From Mesoterricola silvestris (lineage in GTDB: Bacteria > Acidobacteriota > Holophagae > Holophagales > Holophagaceae): DNA of 64,000 nucleotides. Both the position numbers and the translations under genes were made by a program. The stretch lies in assembly GCF_030295405.1 (NCBI RefSeq), contig NZ_AP027080.1:3890001-3954000 (forward strand). Direction: 5' to 3'. The notes beneath the pieces are model-generated. The model was not told the origin of the DNA, searched no databases, and saw only the letters and a program-made list of their open reading frames with translations. Shown here piece after piece: positions 27,600-35,336 of this stretch. The first letter of the stretch is position 1; every line of letters starts with the position of its first letter.

Positions 27600-28679
27600 T
27601 CACTTCCCCTCGGGGGCGAGGCGCACGTCCATGCCGTCCCGCAGGCCGTTCTGCCCGGCCACGACGATGGGCTCGGTGCCCAGGAGGCCCGAGCGGATCT
27701 GGATGCGGGTGCCCAGCACCTGGCCCGCCTCCACCCGCTTGGAATAGACGCGCCCTTGGTCCGGGAAGAACTGGTACACCAGCGTCGCCCCCTGGGCATC
27801 GCGCACGATGGCCCCCATGGGCAGGCTGAGCATGTCCAGCTTCCGGGTGCCCGAGATGGCCACCTCGGCCACCATGCCCAGCTTGAGCTCCTTCCCGGGG
27901 TTGGGCACGGAGATGCGGGTCATGTAGGTGCGGGTGGCGGGGTCCGCCGAAACGTTCACCACCTTCACCCGCCCCTGGAAGAACCGCCCCGGCAGGGCCG
28001 GCACCCGCACGCTGGCCGCCTGGCCCACCTTCACCAGGCGCACATCGGTTTCAGGCACGCCCACGTTCACTTCCACCGGATCCAGGGGGGAGATCTCGAA
28101 GGCCGGCTGGCCCGGCGCCACCATCACCCCCGGTTCCACCAGGCGCCGGGAGAGGTAGCCGCCAATGGGCGCCACCAGCCGGGCGTCGTCCAGGTTCCGG
28201 CGCGCCGCGGCCTCCCCGGCCTGGGCCTGCCTGAGCTGCTGGGCCGCCGCGTCCCGGGCCGCCGTGAACTTGGCGAAGTCGTTGGGCGCCAGGCTCCGGC
28301 TATCGTGGAGCTGCTTCATGCGCCCGAACTCCTGCTCGGCCTGCCGGGCCCCGGCCGCGGCCGCCTCCGTCTGGGCATGGGCCGCCTCCAGGGCATGGCG
28401 CAGGTTCTCGGCGTCCAGTTCCGCCAGCACCTGCCCCTTGCGCACCGGCTCCCCTTCGCGGGGCATCACACGGAGGGTGCGCCCCGGCACCAGGAAGGCC
28501 ACCGTGGAGGCGTTGCCGGGGGAGGAGAGGGTGCCGCTCACGGTCACCTGCTCGAATTCCAGGGTGTGGGTGGGTTGGGCGACGGCCACGGGAACCCGGG
28601 CGTCGGCCGGCTTGGGATCCTTGCCGCGGCCGCAGGCCACGAGGAGGACCGCGGTCCAGGGAATGAGGTATCTGTTCAT
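27600..28679 (-). CDS. RND efflux adaptor lipoprotein (membrane fusion protein)
   Basis: The 359-residue protein starts at the ATG at 28679 (AAGGAAG upstream) and has a lipobox LLVAC with Cys16. It shows the HlyD/AcrA layout: lipoyl half-motifs ('PGRTLRVMPREGEPVRKGQV' and 'RLVAPIGGYLSRR'), a coiled-coil hairpin between them, a beta-barrel and a membrane-proximal domain. It bridges the pump and channel portions across the periplasm. It lies between the STAS gene and the pump gene; its stop overlaps the upstream alternative GTG of the pump. Confidence 0.93.
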   Translation of the reverse strand: MNRYLIPWTAVLLVACGRGKDPKPADARVPVAVAQPTHTLEFEQVTVSGTLSSPGNASTVAFLVPGRTLRVMPREGEPVRKGQVLAELDAENLRHALEAAHAQTEAAAAGARQAEQEFGRMKQLHDSRSLAPNDFAKFTAARDAAAQQLRQAQAGEAAARRNLDDARLVAPIGGYLSRRLVEPGVMVAPGQPAFEISPLDPVEVNVGVPETDVRLVKVGQAASVRVPALPGRFFQGRVKVVNVSADPATRTYMTRISVPNPGKELKLGMVAEVAISGTRKLDMLSLPMGAIVRDAQGATLVYQFFPDQGRVYSKRVEAGQVLGTRIQIRSGLLGTEPIVVAGQNGLRDGMDVRLAPEGK

Positions 28680-28704
28680 GGTCTTCCTTGGGAAACGGGG
28701 GGAA

Positions 28705-28989
28705 TCAGCCTTGGGGGACATGGGGGAGCTCCTGGAGCAGGGCCGTGACGAAGGGGCCGGAGCCCTGGAGAACGCAGCCGAGCCGCTGGAGCGCGCCCAG
28801 GGTCGCCAGCCCCTGGGCGTCCACGAAGGAAACGGCCGCCAGGTCGATGGTCACGGCTCCGCCGGCCTTGGGGAGCCGGGGCAGGTCCATCCACACCCGG
28901 AACAGTTCGGCGCTCCAGGGATCGATCAGCTTCCCTTCCAGACGAAGGGTCACCCGCGCGGCATCGGTCTCGATATGGATCCTCAGCAC
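28705..28989 (-). CDS. STAS-domain protein (anti-sigma-factor antagonist-like)
   Basis: A 94-residue single-domain protein with the STAS pattern: N-terminal strand 'VTLRLEGKLI', then 'VTIDLAAVSFVDAQGLATLGAL', in which the phosphorylatable Ser of SpoIIAA-type antagonists is replaced by Ala ('DAQG'). It therefore probably acts as a non-phosphorylatable or NTP/lipid-binding STAS module. The GTG start at 28989 has GGGAGG at 6 bp. It is the first gene after the sigma-54-like promoter and 25 bp ahead of the adaptor gene; STAS domains also accompany lipid transport systems. Confidence 0.8.
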   Translation of the reverse strand: MLRIHIETDAARVTLRLEGKLIDPWSAELFRVWMDLPRLPKAGGAVTIDLAAVSFVDAQGLATLGALQRLGCVLQGSGPFVTALLQELPHVPQG

Positions 28990-29013
28990 GGAGAACCTCC
29001 CCGGAACCCTTAA

Positions 29014-29029
29014 GGCACAGGGGGTGCCA
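29014..29029 (-). promoter_or_regulatory. Candidate sigma-54 (-24/-12) promoter of the efflux operon
   Basis: Read on the minus strand, TGGCAC (29029-29024), five bases, then GTGC (29018-29015) match the sigma-54 consensus TGGCAC-N5-TTGC at nine of ten fixed positions with exact GG/GC spacing. Transcription would start about 14 bases before the STAS GTG. The gene just upstream encodes a sigma-54 activator. The same bases contain a GGCAC/GTGCC inverted repeat, so an operator is the alternative. Confidence 0.5.
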
Positions 29030-29146
29030 GTTCCGCGGGGTTCGCGAACGCCAGCTATTTTAATAATTAGCGCTGAGGCTCCCGCTGGCGCGCCGCCGGA
29101 CGGTGACGACGGGGAGCCAGGGTGATCTCATTTCGTCACGGCGCCC

Positions 29147-30772
29147 TCAGCGGGGGCGGTGGAGGCCCAGCTTGCGCATCTTGGAATGGAGGGTGGTCCG
29201 CTTGAGGCCCAGCCGGTCCGCGGCGGCGCTCACCACCCACCCCGAGGCCTCCAGCGCCTCCCGGATGCCCTGGCGCTCCAGTTCCTCCAGGGTCGCCTCC
29301 GGGGAGGCGGCCCGGGGGCCCCGGCCCTGGACCATCTCCCCCAGGGGGATCCGCAGGTCCGGGCCGGGGCTGAGGATCACCGAGCGCTCGATGAGGTTCT
29401 GCATCTCCCGGATATTGCCCGGCCAGGGCCAGTCCACCAGGACGGCCATGGCCTCCGGGGGGATGTGCTCGATGCGCTTGTCCATGGCCTTGGCGAATTT
29501 CTGGGTGAAGTAGCTCACCAGGGTCGGGATGTCCGCCCGGCGCTCCCGCAGGGGGGGCACCTGGATGGGGAAGACGTTCAGGCGGTAGAAGAGGTCCTCC
29601 CGGAAGGTGCCCTGTTCCACCATGCGGGCCAGGTTCCGGTGGGTGGCCGCGATGAGCCGCACGTCCACGGAAAGGGTGCGGCTGCTGCCCAGCCGCTCGA
29701 ATTCCCGTTCCTGCACCGCCCGCAGCAGCTTGGGCTGGAGCTCCAGGGGCAGGTCCCCGATCTCGTCCAGGAAGAGCGTGCCCTGGTGGGCCAGTTCGAA
29801 GCGCCCCACCTTCCGGGCGATGGCCCCGGTGAAGGCCCCCCGCTCATGGCCGAACAGCTCGCTCTCCACCAGGCCCATGGGGATGGCCGAGCAGTTGAGC
29901 CGCACGAAGGTCCGCTCCCGGCGCTTGCTGCCCTCGTGGATGGCCCGGGCCAGGAGCTCCTTCCCCGTGCCCGATTCCCCCAGCAGGAGCACCGTGGCGT
30001 CCGAGGGCGCCACGGTGCCGATCTGGTCCAGCACCCGCGCCAGGGAGGGGCTGGAACCGATGATCTCCCGGGTGGCGAAGGTCCCCCGCACCTCCTCCTC
30101 CAGGTACTGCTTCTCCTCCTCCAGCTTGTCCCGGTTGGAGCGGATGCCCTGGAAGGTGAGGGCGTTGTCCAGGGCCACGGCCACCAGCCGGGCCACTTCC
30201 TCCAGGAGGATCAGCAGCTCCCCCGTGAAGGTGCCCTCCTTCCGGCTGCCGAAGCTCAGGACACCCAGGATCCGGTGCCGCGAAAGCAGGGGCAGGTGGC
30301 AGGTGGCCGCGATGCCCTCCCGCTCCATGAGCCGCGCCAGGGCCGGCGGCTGGATGGTGGCGATGCGGTCCGGGCCCAGGATGTCCACCTTGCCCGTGTT
30401 CAGGGCCTTGCTGGCCACCGGCAGGAATTCGGGAATCTCCTCGCCCACGGTGTACTGCCCCCGCATGGCGGGCAGATCCAGGAGCCGGAGCCGCTCCTGG
30501 GAGAGGTCGTCGTTCACGGCCGTGAGGGCGATGAAATCGTGGTGGACCCGCTCCTGCAGGGCCGAGGAGATGGCCACGAACAGTCCCTCCGGATCCAGAT
30601 GCTCCAGGAGCAGGTGATTGATATGGAGCACCAGGGTCTGCCGGTCCCGTTCGGCCTCCAGCCGCTCCACCCGGCTCCGCAGCTCGCCCAGACGCGCGGC
30701 GCTCCGGCGGGCCCGGGCCAACCACGCGCGCCGCCTGGGCGAAACCCCGCCCGGGGAAAGGGGCACCATCAT
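29147..30772 (-). CDS. Sigma-54-dependent activator with GAF sensor and Fis-type HTH
   Basis: The 541-residue protein has an N-terminal coiled coil and GAF domain (about 35-200), a AAA+ module with Walker A 'GESGTGKE' and the sigma-54 contact loop GAFTGA, 'LFLDEIGDL' as Walker B, and a C-terminal Fis helix-turn-helix ('VVSAAADRLGLKRTTLHSKM'). The layout is that of FhlA/NorR-type regulators, in which the GAF domain senses a small molecule. I prefer the ATG at 30772 (GGAG 8 bp upstream) to one at 30808. It lies directly upstream of a candidate -24/-12 promoter for the STAS-efflux operon, its likely target. Confidence 0.92.
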   Translation of the reverse strand: MMVPLSPGGVSPRRRAWLARARRSAARLGELRSRVERLEAERDRQTLVLHINHLLLEHLDPEGLFVAISSALQERVHHDFIALTAVNDDLSQERLRLLDLPAMRGQYTVGEEIPEFLPVASKALNTGKVDILGPDRIATIQPPALARLMEREGIAATCHLPLLSRHRILGVLSFGSRKEGTFTGELLILLEEVARLVAVALDNALTFQGIRSNRDKLEEEKQYLEEEVRGTFATREIIGSSPSLARVLDQIGTVAPSDATVLLLGESGTGKELLARAIHEGSKRRERTFVRLNCSAIPMGLVESELFGHERGAFTGAIARKVGRFELAHQGTLFLDEIGDLPLELQPKLLRAVQEREFERLGSSRTLSVDVRLIAATHRNLARMVEQGTFREDLFYRLNVFPIQVPPLRERRADIPTLVSYFTQKFAKAMDKRIEHIPPEAMAVLVDWPWPGNIREMQNLIERSVILSPGPDLRIPLGEMVQGRGPRAASPEATLEELERQGIREALEASGWVVSAAADRLGLKRTTLHSKMRKLGLHRPR

Positions 30773-31390
30773 CCGTTCATCTCCAGGGACACCCGAAGGG
30801 CCCAGCATACCATCGGGCCGCCCGCCTCTCCGGGCCGAAGCGGAGCCCCTTCCGGTTACACTGGAACGTGGCCGCCTTCCTCCAACAGCTCTTCATAACG
30901 CTGGCGATCTTCGCCAGTTGTGGGCTGTCCGGCCTGGCCCGCGGGGCGCCGCGGTGGGTCCTGGGCGCCGCGGCGGGCCTGCCCCGCCCCGCCCTGGTCC
31001 ACGGCTTCGACCTCTTCGGCAAGGCCACCCGGCCCGGAGGGGCGGCGCGCCCCACCCGCAGGGCCGAAGCCCCCTCCGGCCCGAAGCTCATGGGCCCCGG
31101 CGGCGACGGCCCGGATCACCCCTGCCTCGCCCAGGCCTTCTCCGCCCCGTCCTGGCCGGCCCCCTGGGGGTGCGCGCCCGGTGGGCGCCCCGGCGAAGCC
31201 GGCCGGCCCCTGAAGGGCCTGCAGCCTGAACAGGGCGGAATGCGCGGCCCCCCCACCGCCCGCGGGTAGCCCCGGAATCGCGGAAAGGGACGTCCGGGAG
31301 CCTTCCCGGCGGGAGGGCGCCCCGGACCGGAATCGAAGCCGCGGCCGGCCGGAATCCCCGGCGCGGCCGCCGTGGTGGAAGTGCAGCCCC
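30773..31390. other. 618-bp stretch with no confident gene
   Basis: This GC-rich interval separates the divergent sigma-54 activator and the hypothetical/antiporter pair. Both strands have long open frames because of composition. One plus-strand frame is listed as a doubtful gene; otherwise I see no terminator, tRNA or repeat. Confidence 0.4.
30868..31269 (+). CDS. Doubtful small exported protein
   Basis: A 133-residue frame from a GTG at 30868 has a signal-like start with a possible lipobox ('IFASC') and third-position GC similar to real genes here. The rest is low-complexity Pro/Gly/Ala/Arg without any recognisable motif, and there is no good ribosome site. It could equally be non-coding. 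Confidence 0.25.
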   Translation: MAAFLQQLFITLAIFASCGLSGLARGAPRWVLGAAAGLPRPALVHGFDLFGKATRPGGAARPTRRAEAPSGPKLMGPGGDGPDHPCLAQAFSAPSWPAPWGCAPGGRPGEAGRPLKGLQPEQGGMRGPPTARG

Positions 31391-31999
31391 ATGATCAGCT
31401 CAACCGGGCAATTGACGCGCCAGGTGGACCTCTGGACCCGGCAGACCCTCGCCTTCGGGGGTTTCCTGGTCCACCTCTACCGGCGCCTCCAGGACGAAAA
31501 ACAGGCGGCCACCGCCCTGGAGGTCATGGCCCCCTCCCAGGAACGGGCCGCCCGGCTGGGCCTCGCCCCCGTCGAGCCCCTGGACCGGGACCCCCCGGAC
31601 GAGACCGAGGCGGAGGCCCGGGCCTGGCAAGGGCTCGTGGAAGCCCAGATGGGCTTCTGCTCCTTCCATGCCATGGTGGACGGCCCCCGGGGGCCGAGGC
31701 GCAGGGCGGAACGGGCCTACCGCGCCGCGGTGCGGGGCTTCGTGACCGCCTTCCCGGTGGAATGGGTGGCGGAGCGCTGGGAGGCCATCCTGGACCAGGT
31801 CTCCACCCGCTGCGCGGACGGCTTCATCCAGGACCTGGGCGAGGACGGCGACCCCGAGGACCGGGCCGAACTGCACCGGCTCATCAGGTCCAACCTCCAC
31901 CAGGGCTTCACCCGGGCCTGGGCCGAACAGCAGGCCCCCGCGGCGGGCCCCGGCGACGTAAACTACCAGCCGGCCGAACCCCTGGGAGCCAGGCCATGA
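31391..31999 (+). CDS. Hypothetical protein (202 aa)
   Basis: No family recognised. The protein is soluble, charged and Arg/Glu/Trp-rich, with helical segments ('QVDLWTRQTLAFGGFLVHLYRRLQDEKQAA', abbreviated here to its hallmark 'FLVHLYRRLQDEKQ'). Its stop overlaps the start of the antiporter gene (ATGA), so the two are translationally coupled and the protein may be an accessory or regulatory partner of the antiporter. Confidence 0.7.
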   Translation: MISSTGQLTRQVDLWTRQTLAFGGFLVHLYRRLQDEKQAATALEVMAPSQERAARLGLAPVEPLDRDPPDETEAEARAWQGLVEAQMGFCSFHAMVDGPRGPRRRAERAYRAAVRGFVTAFPVEWVAERWEAILDQVSTRCADGFIQDLGEDGDPEDRAELHRLIRSNLHQGFTRAWAEQQAPAAGPGDVNYQPAEPLGARP

Positions 32000-33177
32000 C
32001 CCACGCCATCCTACCCACCATCGCCCTGGGCCTCCTGGCCGCCTTCGTCCTGGCCCTCCTCCTGGCCCGCCTCAAGATCCCCAGCATCGTCGGCTACCTG
32101 CTGGCCGGCATCCTCGTGGGCCCCCACACCCCCGGCTTCGTGGGCAACAGCGCCGCCGCGGGCGAACTGGCCGAGGTGGGCGTCATCCTCCTCATGTTCG
32201 GCGTCGGCCTGCACTTCTCCCTGCAGGACCTGCGCAAGGTCTGGAAGATCGCCGTGCCCGGCGCCCTGCTCCAGATCCTCGTGGCCACCCTCCTGGGGAC
32301 CTGGCTGGCCACGGCCTGGGGCTGGCCCTTCGCCTCGGGCCTGGTCTTCGGCCTCAGCCTCTCCTGCGCCAGCACCGTGGTCCTGCTCAAGGCCCTGGAT
32401 TCCCGGGGCCTCGCCAAGGTCCCCCAGGGCCACATCGCCATCGGCTGGCTGCTGGTGGAGGACATCGTATGCGTGGTGGTGCTCCTGCTGCTCCCCACCC
32501 TCGCCGCCATGCAGGGCGTCCAGGGAAGCGCCGGTTCCTCCCTGGTGACCGTGGGCAAGCTGGTGCTGGCCGCCCTCCTGAAGATCACCCTGCTGGCCAC
32601 CCTCATGCTCTTCGCCGGCACCCGGGGCGTGCGCTGGCTGCTCCACGAAGTGCTCCGCCACAATTCCAGCGAACTCTTCAACCTGGCCATCGTCGGCATC
32701 TCCGTGGGCCTGGCCTTCCTGGTGTCCGTCCTCTTCAACGTCAGCTTCGCCCTGGGCGCCTTCCTCGCCGGCGCCCTGGTCAACGGCCAGCCCATCAGCC
32801 ACCGCATCCTCAACAACATCCAGCCCCTCCAGGACACCTTCTCGGTGCTGTTCTTCGTGTCCGTGGGCATGCTCTTCGACCCCGCCGTGCTCCTCCACCA
32901 CCCCGTCAAGGTGCTGGCGGTGCTGGGCATCATCCTCTGCGGCAAGTCCTTGGCCGCCTTCCTCCTCATGCGCCTGATGCGCTTCGGCAACCGCCCCGCC
33001 CTCGTCGTCTCCGCCGGCCTGGCCCAGATCGGCGAATTCTCCTTCATCCTCGCCAGCCTCGCCATGTCCGTCGGACTCCTGTCCCCGGAGGGCTACCAGC
33101 TCATCATCGCGGGATCGATCCTGTCCATCGCGCTGAACCCCAGCCTCTTCGCCGGGGCGACGCCGGCGGAGGCCTGA
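31996..33177 (+). CDS. CPA2-family cation:proton antiporter (KefB/GerN-like)
   Basis: The 393-residue protein starts at the ATG at 31996 inside the previous gene's stop. It has 12-13 predicted TM helices and typical CPA2 blocks: 'PSIVGYLLAGILVGPHTPG', 'LLMFGVGLHFSL', 'LSCASTVVLLKAL' and 'LGAFLAGALVNGQP'. These exchangers swap Na+ or K+ for H+ across the inner membrane. It ends without the cytoplasmic TrkA-N/RCK domain present in KefB/KefC, so regulation by that route is absent. A strong terminator follows. Confidence 0.9.
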   Translation: MTHAILPTIALGLLAAFVLALLLARLKIPSIVGYLLAGILVGPHTPGFVGNSAAAGELAEVGVILLMFGVGLHFSLQDLRKVWKIAVPGALLQILVATLLGTWLATAWGWPFASGLVFGLSLSCASTVVLLKALDSRGLAKVPQGHIAIGWLLVEDIVCVVVLLLLPTLAAMQGVQGSAGSSLVTVGKLVLAALLKITLLATLMLFAGTRGVRWLLHEVLRHNSSELFNLAIVGISVGLAFLVSVLFNVSFALGAFLAGALVNGQPISHRILNNIQPLQDTFSVLFFVSVGMLFDPAVLLHHPVKVLAVLGIILCGKSLAAFLLMRLMRFGNRPALVVSAGLAQIGEFSFILASLAMSVGLLSPEGYQLIIAGSILSIALNPSLFAGATPAEA

Positions 33178-33188
33178 GCCCCGGGAAA

Positions 33189-33218
33189 CGAAAGCCCCCG
33201 GGCTGCCGGGGGCTTTCG
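33189..33218. terminator. Bidirectional hairpin terminator
   Basis: CGAAAGCCCCCGG (33189-33201) pairs perfectly with CCGGGGGCTTTCG (33206-33218) around a 4-nt loop, between the convergent antiporter and tandem-thioredoxin genes. Confidence 0.8.
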
Positions 33219-33237
33219 GGTCACGGGGTCCTGGAGT

Positions 33238-35265
33238 TCAGCGCAGGAATTTCTCCAGGGTCTTTTCCAGGTTCTCCTCACGCAGGTCGCCGCCCTTGGC
33301 GAGCAGTTTCCCGTCGGGTCCGATCAGGAAGAGGGAGGGGAATCCGGCGACCCCGAAATCCGTCACCATGGGATCGGCGGCCTCCTTCGTGTCGTGGAGC
33401 AGGCCGTGCTTCCAGGGCATCGGGAACCCGGGCTTTTTCCGGAAGGCGATCACCGCGTCGGCCTTGGCCTCCTTGGCGACGGAGAGGATCTCGAAGCCCT
33501 TGTCCTTGAATTTCGCGTACACCTTGTGGGTCGTGGGCAGCTCCTTGACGCACCAGCCGCACCAGGTGCCCCAGAAGTCCACGAGCAGGTACTTGCCCTT
33601 GAAGTCGGCGAGGGTGTACGTCTTGCCCGGATCCTCCAGGTTCTCGATCCGGAAGGCGGGAGCCATGCTGCCGATGGCGGTCTTCAGTTCCCCCTGGACC
33701 ATCTTTTCCACCATCTTCACGGTCTGGGATTCCGGATCCAGGGCCTTGGCCTTGGCGACGGTGGCCAGGGCGGCCTGGGGGTCCTTGGCGAGGAGCTCAT
33801 AGGCGTCCGAGGCGAACAGGGCGGCCCGGACCTGGGGAATGCCTTCGGCGCGCAGGGCCTCCACGTAGGGCTTGGCCTCGTCCCCCCAGATCTGGGCCAG
33901 GCCGGGCGCGGCGTCGGGGGCGACCCTCCAGGCCTCCGAGGAGGGCTTGACCTCCTTGAGCACCTGGTCCTTGAAGGCCGATTCCAGGCGCAGCTGGGGC
34001 GCGAAGGTGGCCTCCTGGACCAGGAGGGCTTCCCTGAGCAGCCCGGTGGCCTTCCGCGCCCGTTCCCGGAGGGGTCCCAGGATCGCGGGATCGACCTGGA
34101 ACGGGTCGGGCTTCTTGGCTTCCCCGTGGGCCTGGACCGCGGCCCTGACCTTGGCGGCGATGGCCTCCAGGTCCTTCTGGAGGGCCGCGAAGTCGACCGC
34201 CGGGGCCCCGGCGCCGATGAACCTGGCCACCGCGGCCTCCAGGTCCCCGTGGAGGGCCTTGTCGTCGGCCAGGACCTTGCCGTCGGGGCCGATGAGCACC
34301 AGGGTCGGCAGCTGATGGATCCCGTAATCCTCGGAGATGGGGTTGTCCCGGGTGCGGCTCTTGGAGTCGAACACCACCACGACGTTGTGCCAGGGCATGG
34401 GCGTCGCGGGGTTCTTCCGGTAGGCCTGGACCACCTCCGCGCTCTTGTCGTCGGCCACGCTGAGCATTTCCAGGCCCTTGTCCTTGTAGGCCGCGTGGAC
34501 CTTGTGGAGGGTGGGCATCGCCTCCTTGCAGGGAACGCACCAGGTGGCCCAGAAATCCATGAGGAGGTACTTGCCCTTGAAGCTCTCCAGGGTCAGGACC
34601 TCCCCGTTCCCGTCGAGGGTGCGCACCTTGAACGCCGGCGCGGGCTTGCCGACGTTGATGCGGACCGTGGCGTAGGACCTGATCTCGGCCGTGATCTTCG
34701 CCTTGGGGAATTCCTTCTCCAGGCGCGCCAGGGCCTTCTTCCAGGCCGCCTCGTCCCCACCGGAATGGGCCGCGTAGAAGGCATTCACCAGGAGGGACTG
34801 GCGCAGTTCGGGCACCGTGGCCCGCTCGGTGAACCGTTCCAGGAAGGCGCTCATGTCGGCGGGCGACTTGAAGTCCCGGGCCAGGAACAGGGGCCCCTGA
34901 GGGTAGAGGGCCCAGAGGGGGGAGTCCATGGGCACCGTCTTCAGGAGGGCCAGGTCCTCGGGATCGAGGGTGTTCGCTTGGACCGGCTTCATGCTCTTGT
35001 AGGCGCACAGGGCCAGGCCCAGGGCCATGCGCATCTCGGGCCGCTTCTCCCGCTTGAGCCGGGCGGCGCAGGCGTCGATGTCGGGCTGGAGGTCGAAGGT
35101 GAAGGAGGTGTAGGGCTTGCCCGCACCCAAATGGACCGTGAGGGCCTTGGTGAAGGCTTCGTTCCGGGCGCGCACGGCCTTGATGAGGGCCTGGGCGTCG
35201 GGGGACGGGGCCTTGGCCGCGAACAGGGCGGGTCCAAGGCAGACAACGGCTGCGAGGGTTCTCAT
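33238..35265 (-). CDS. Exported protein with two TlpA-like thioredoxin domains
   Basis: The 675-residue protein begins with a signal peptide ('LAAVVCLGPALFAAKA'). It has two TlpA/ResA modules: the first with WCVPC (242-246), the second with WCGWC (568-572); each is followed by 'LPTTHKVYAKFKDKGFEILSVA'-like sequence and a cis-Pro loop ('GIHQLPTLVLIGPDGK', 'GVAGFPSLFLIGPDGK'). A helical spacer separates them. Such proteins reduce or rearrange disulfides in the periplasm, for example during cytochrome c maturation. The ATG at 35265 has GGAG 7 bp upstream. It lies 71 bp downstream of the TonB receptor gene, with a hairpin between. Confidence 0.88.
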   Translation of the reverse strand: MRTLAAVVCLGPALFAAKAPSPDAQALIKAVRARNEAFTKALTVHLGAGKPYTSFTFDLQPDIDACAARLKREKRPEMRMALGLALCAYKSMKPVQANTLDPEDLALLKTVPMDSPLWALYPQGPLFLARDFKSPADMSAFLERFTERATVPELRQSLLVNAFYAAHSGGDEAAWKKALARLEKEFPKAKITAEIRSYATVRINVGKPAPAFKVRTLDGNGEVLTLESFKGKYLLMDFWATWCVPCKEAMPTLHKVHAAYKDKGLEMLSVADDKSAEVVQAYRKNPATPMPWHNVVVVFDSKSRTRDNPISEDYGIHQLPTLVLIGPDGKVLADDKALHGDLEAAVARFIGAGAPAVDFAALQKDLEAIAAKVRAAVQAHGEAKKPDPFQVDPAILGPLRERARKATGLLREALLVQEATFAPQLRLESAFKDQVLKEVKPSSEAWRVAPDAAPGLAQIWGDEAKPYVEALRAEGIPQVRAALFASDAYELLAKDPQAALATVAKAKALDPESQTVKMVEKMVQGELKTAIGSMAPAFRIENLEDPGKTYTLADFKGKYLLVDFWGTWCGWCVKELPTTHKVYAKFKDKGFEILSVAKEAKADAVIAFRKKPGFPMPWKHGLLHDTKEAADPMVTDFGVAGFPSLFLIGPDGKLLAKGGDLREENLEKTLEKFLR

Positions 35266-35307
35266 GGGGGATCTCCAGGTGTTTCGCCCCGGGCGGGGGC
35301 AGTGCGC

Positions 35308-35327
35308 GGGCCGGCTTGCGCCGGCCC
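35308..35327. terminator. 8-bp hairpin between TonB receptor and TlpA-like genes
   Basis: GGGCCGGC (35308-35315) pairs with GCCGGCCC (35320-35327) around TTGC, 9 bp after the receptor stop. No T-run follows, so it may attenuate rather than stop transcription. Confidence 0.45.
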
Positions 35328-35336
35328 CCATGGTTT

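Noticed and set aside
23626-27747. Plus-strand open frame of 1,373 codons opposite the RND-TolC gene
   Set aside because: Antisense shadow; His/Gly-rich and without membrane segments, whereas the minus strand encodes the complete pump.
30856-31392. Minus-strand frame of 178 codons in the gap before the antiporter operon
   Set aside because: Gly/Ala/Arg-rich, no ribosome site, and a competing plus frame is no better; neither is convincing.
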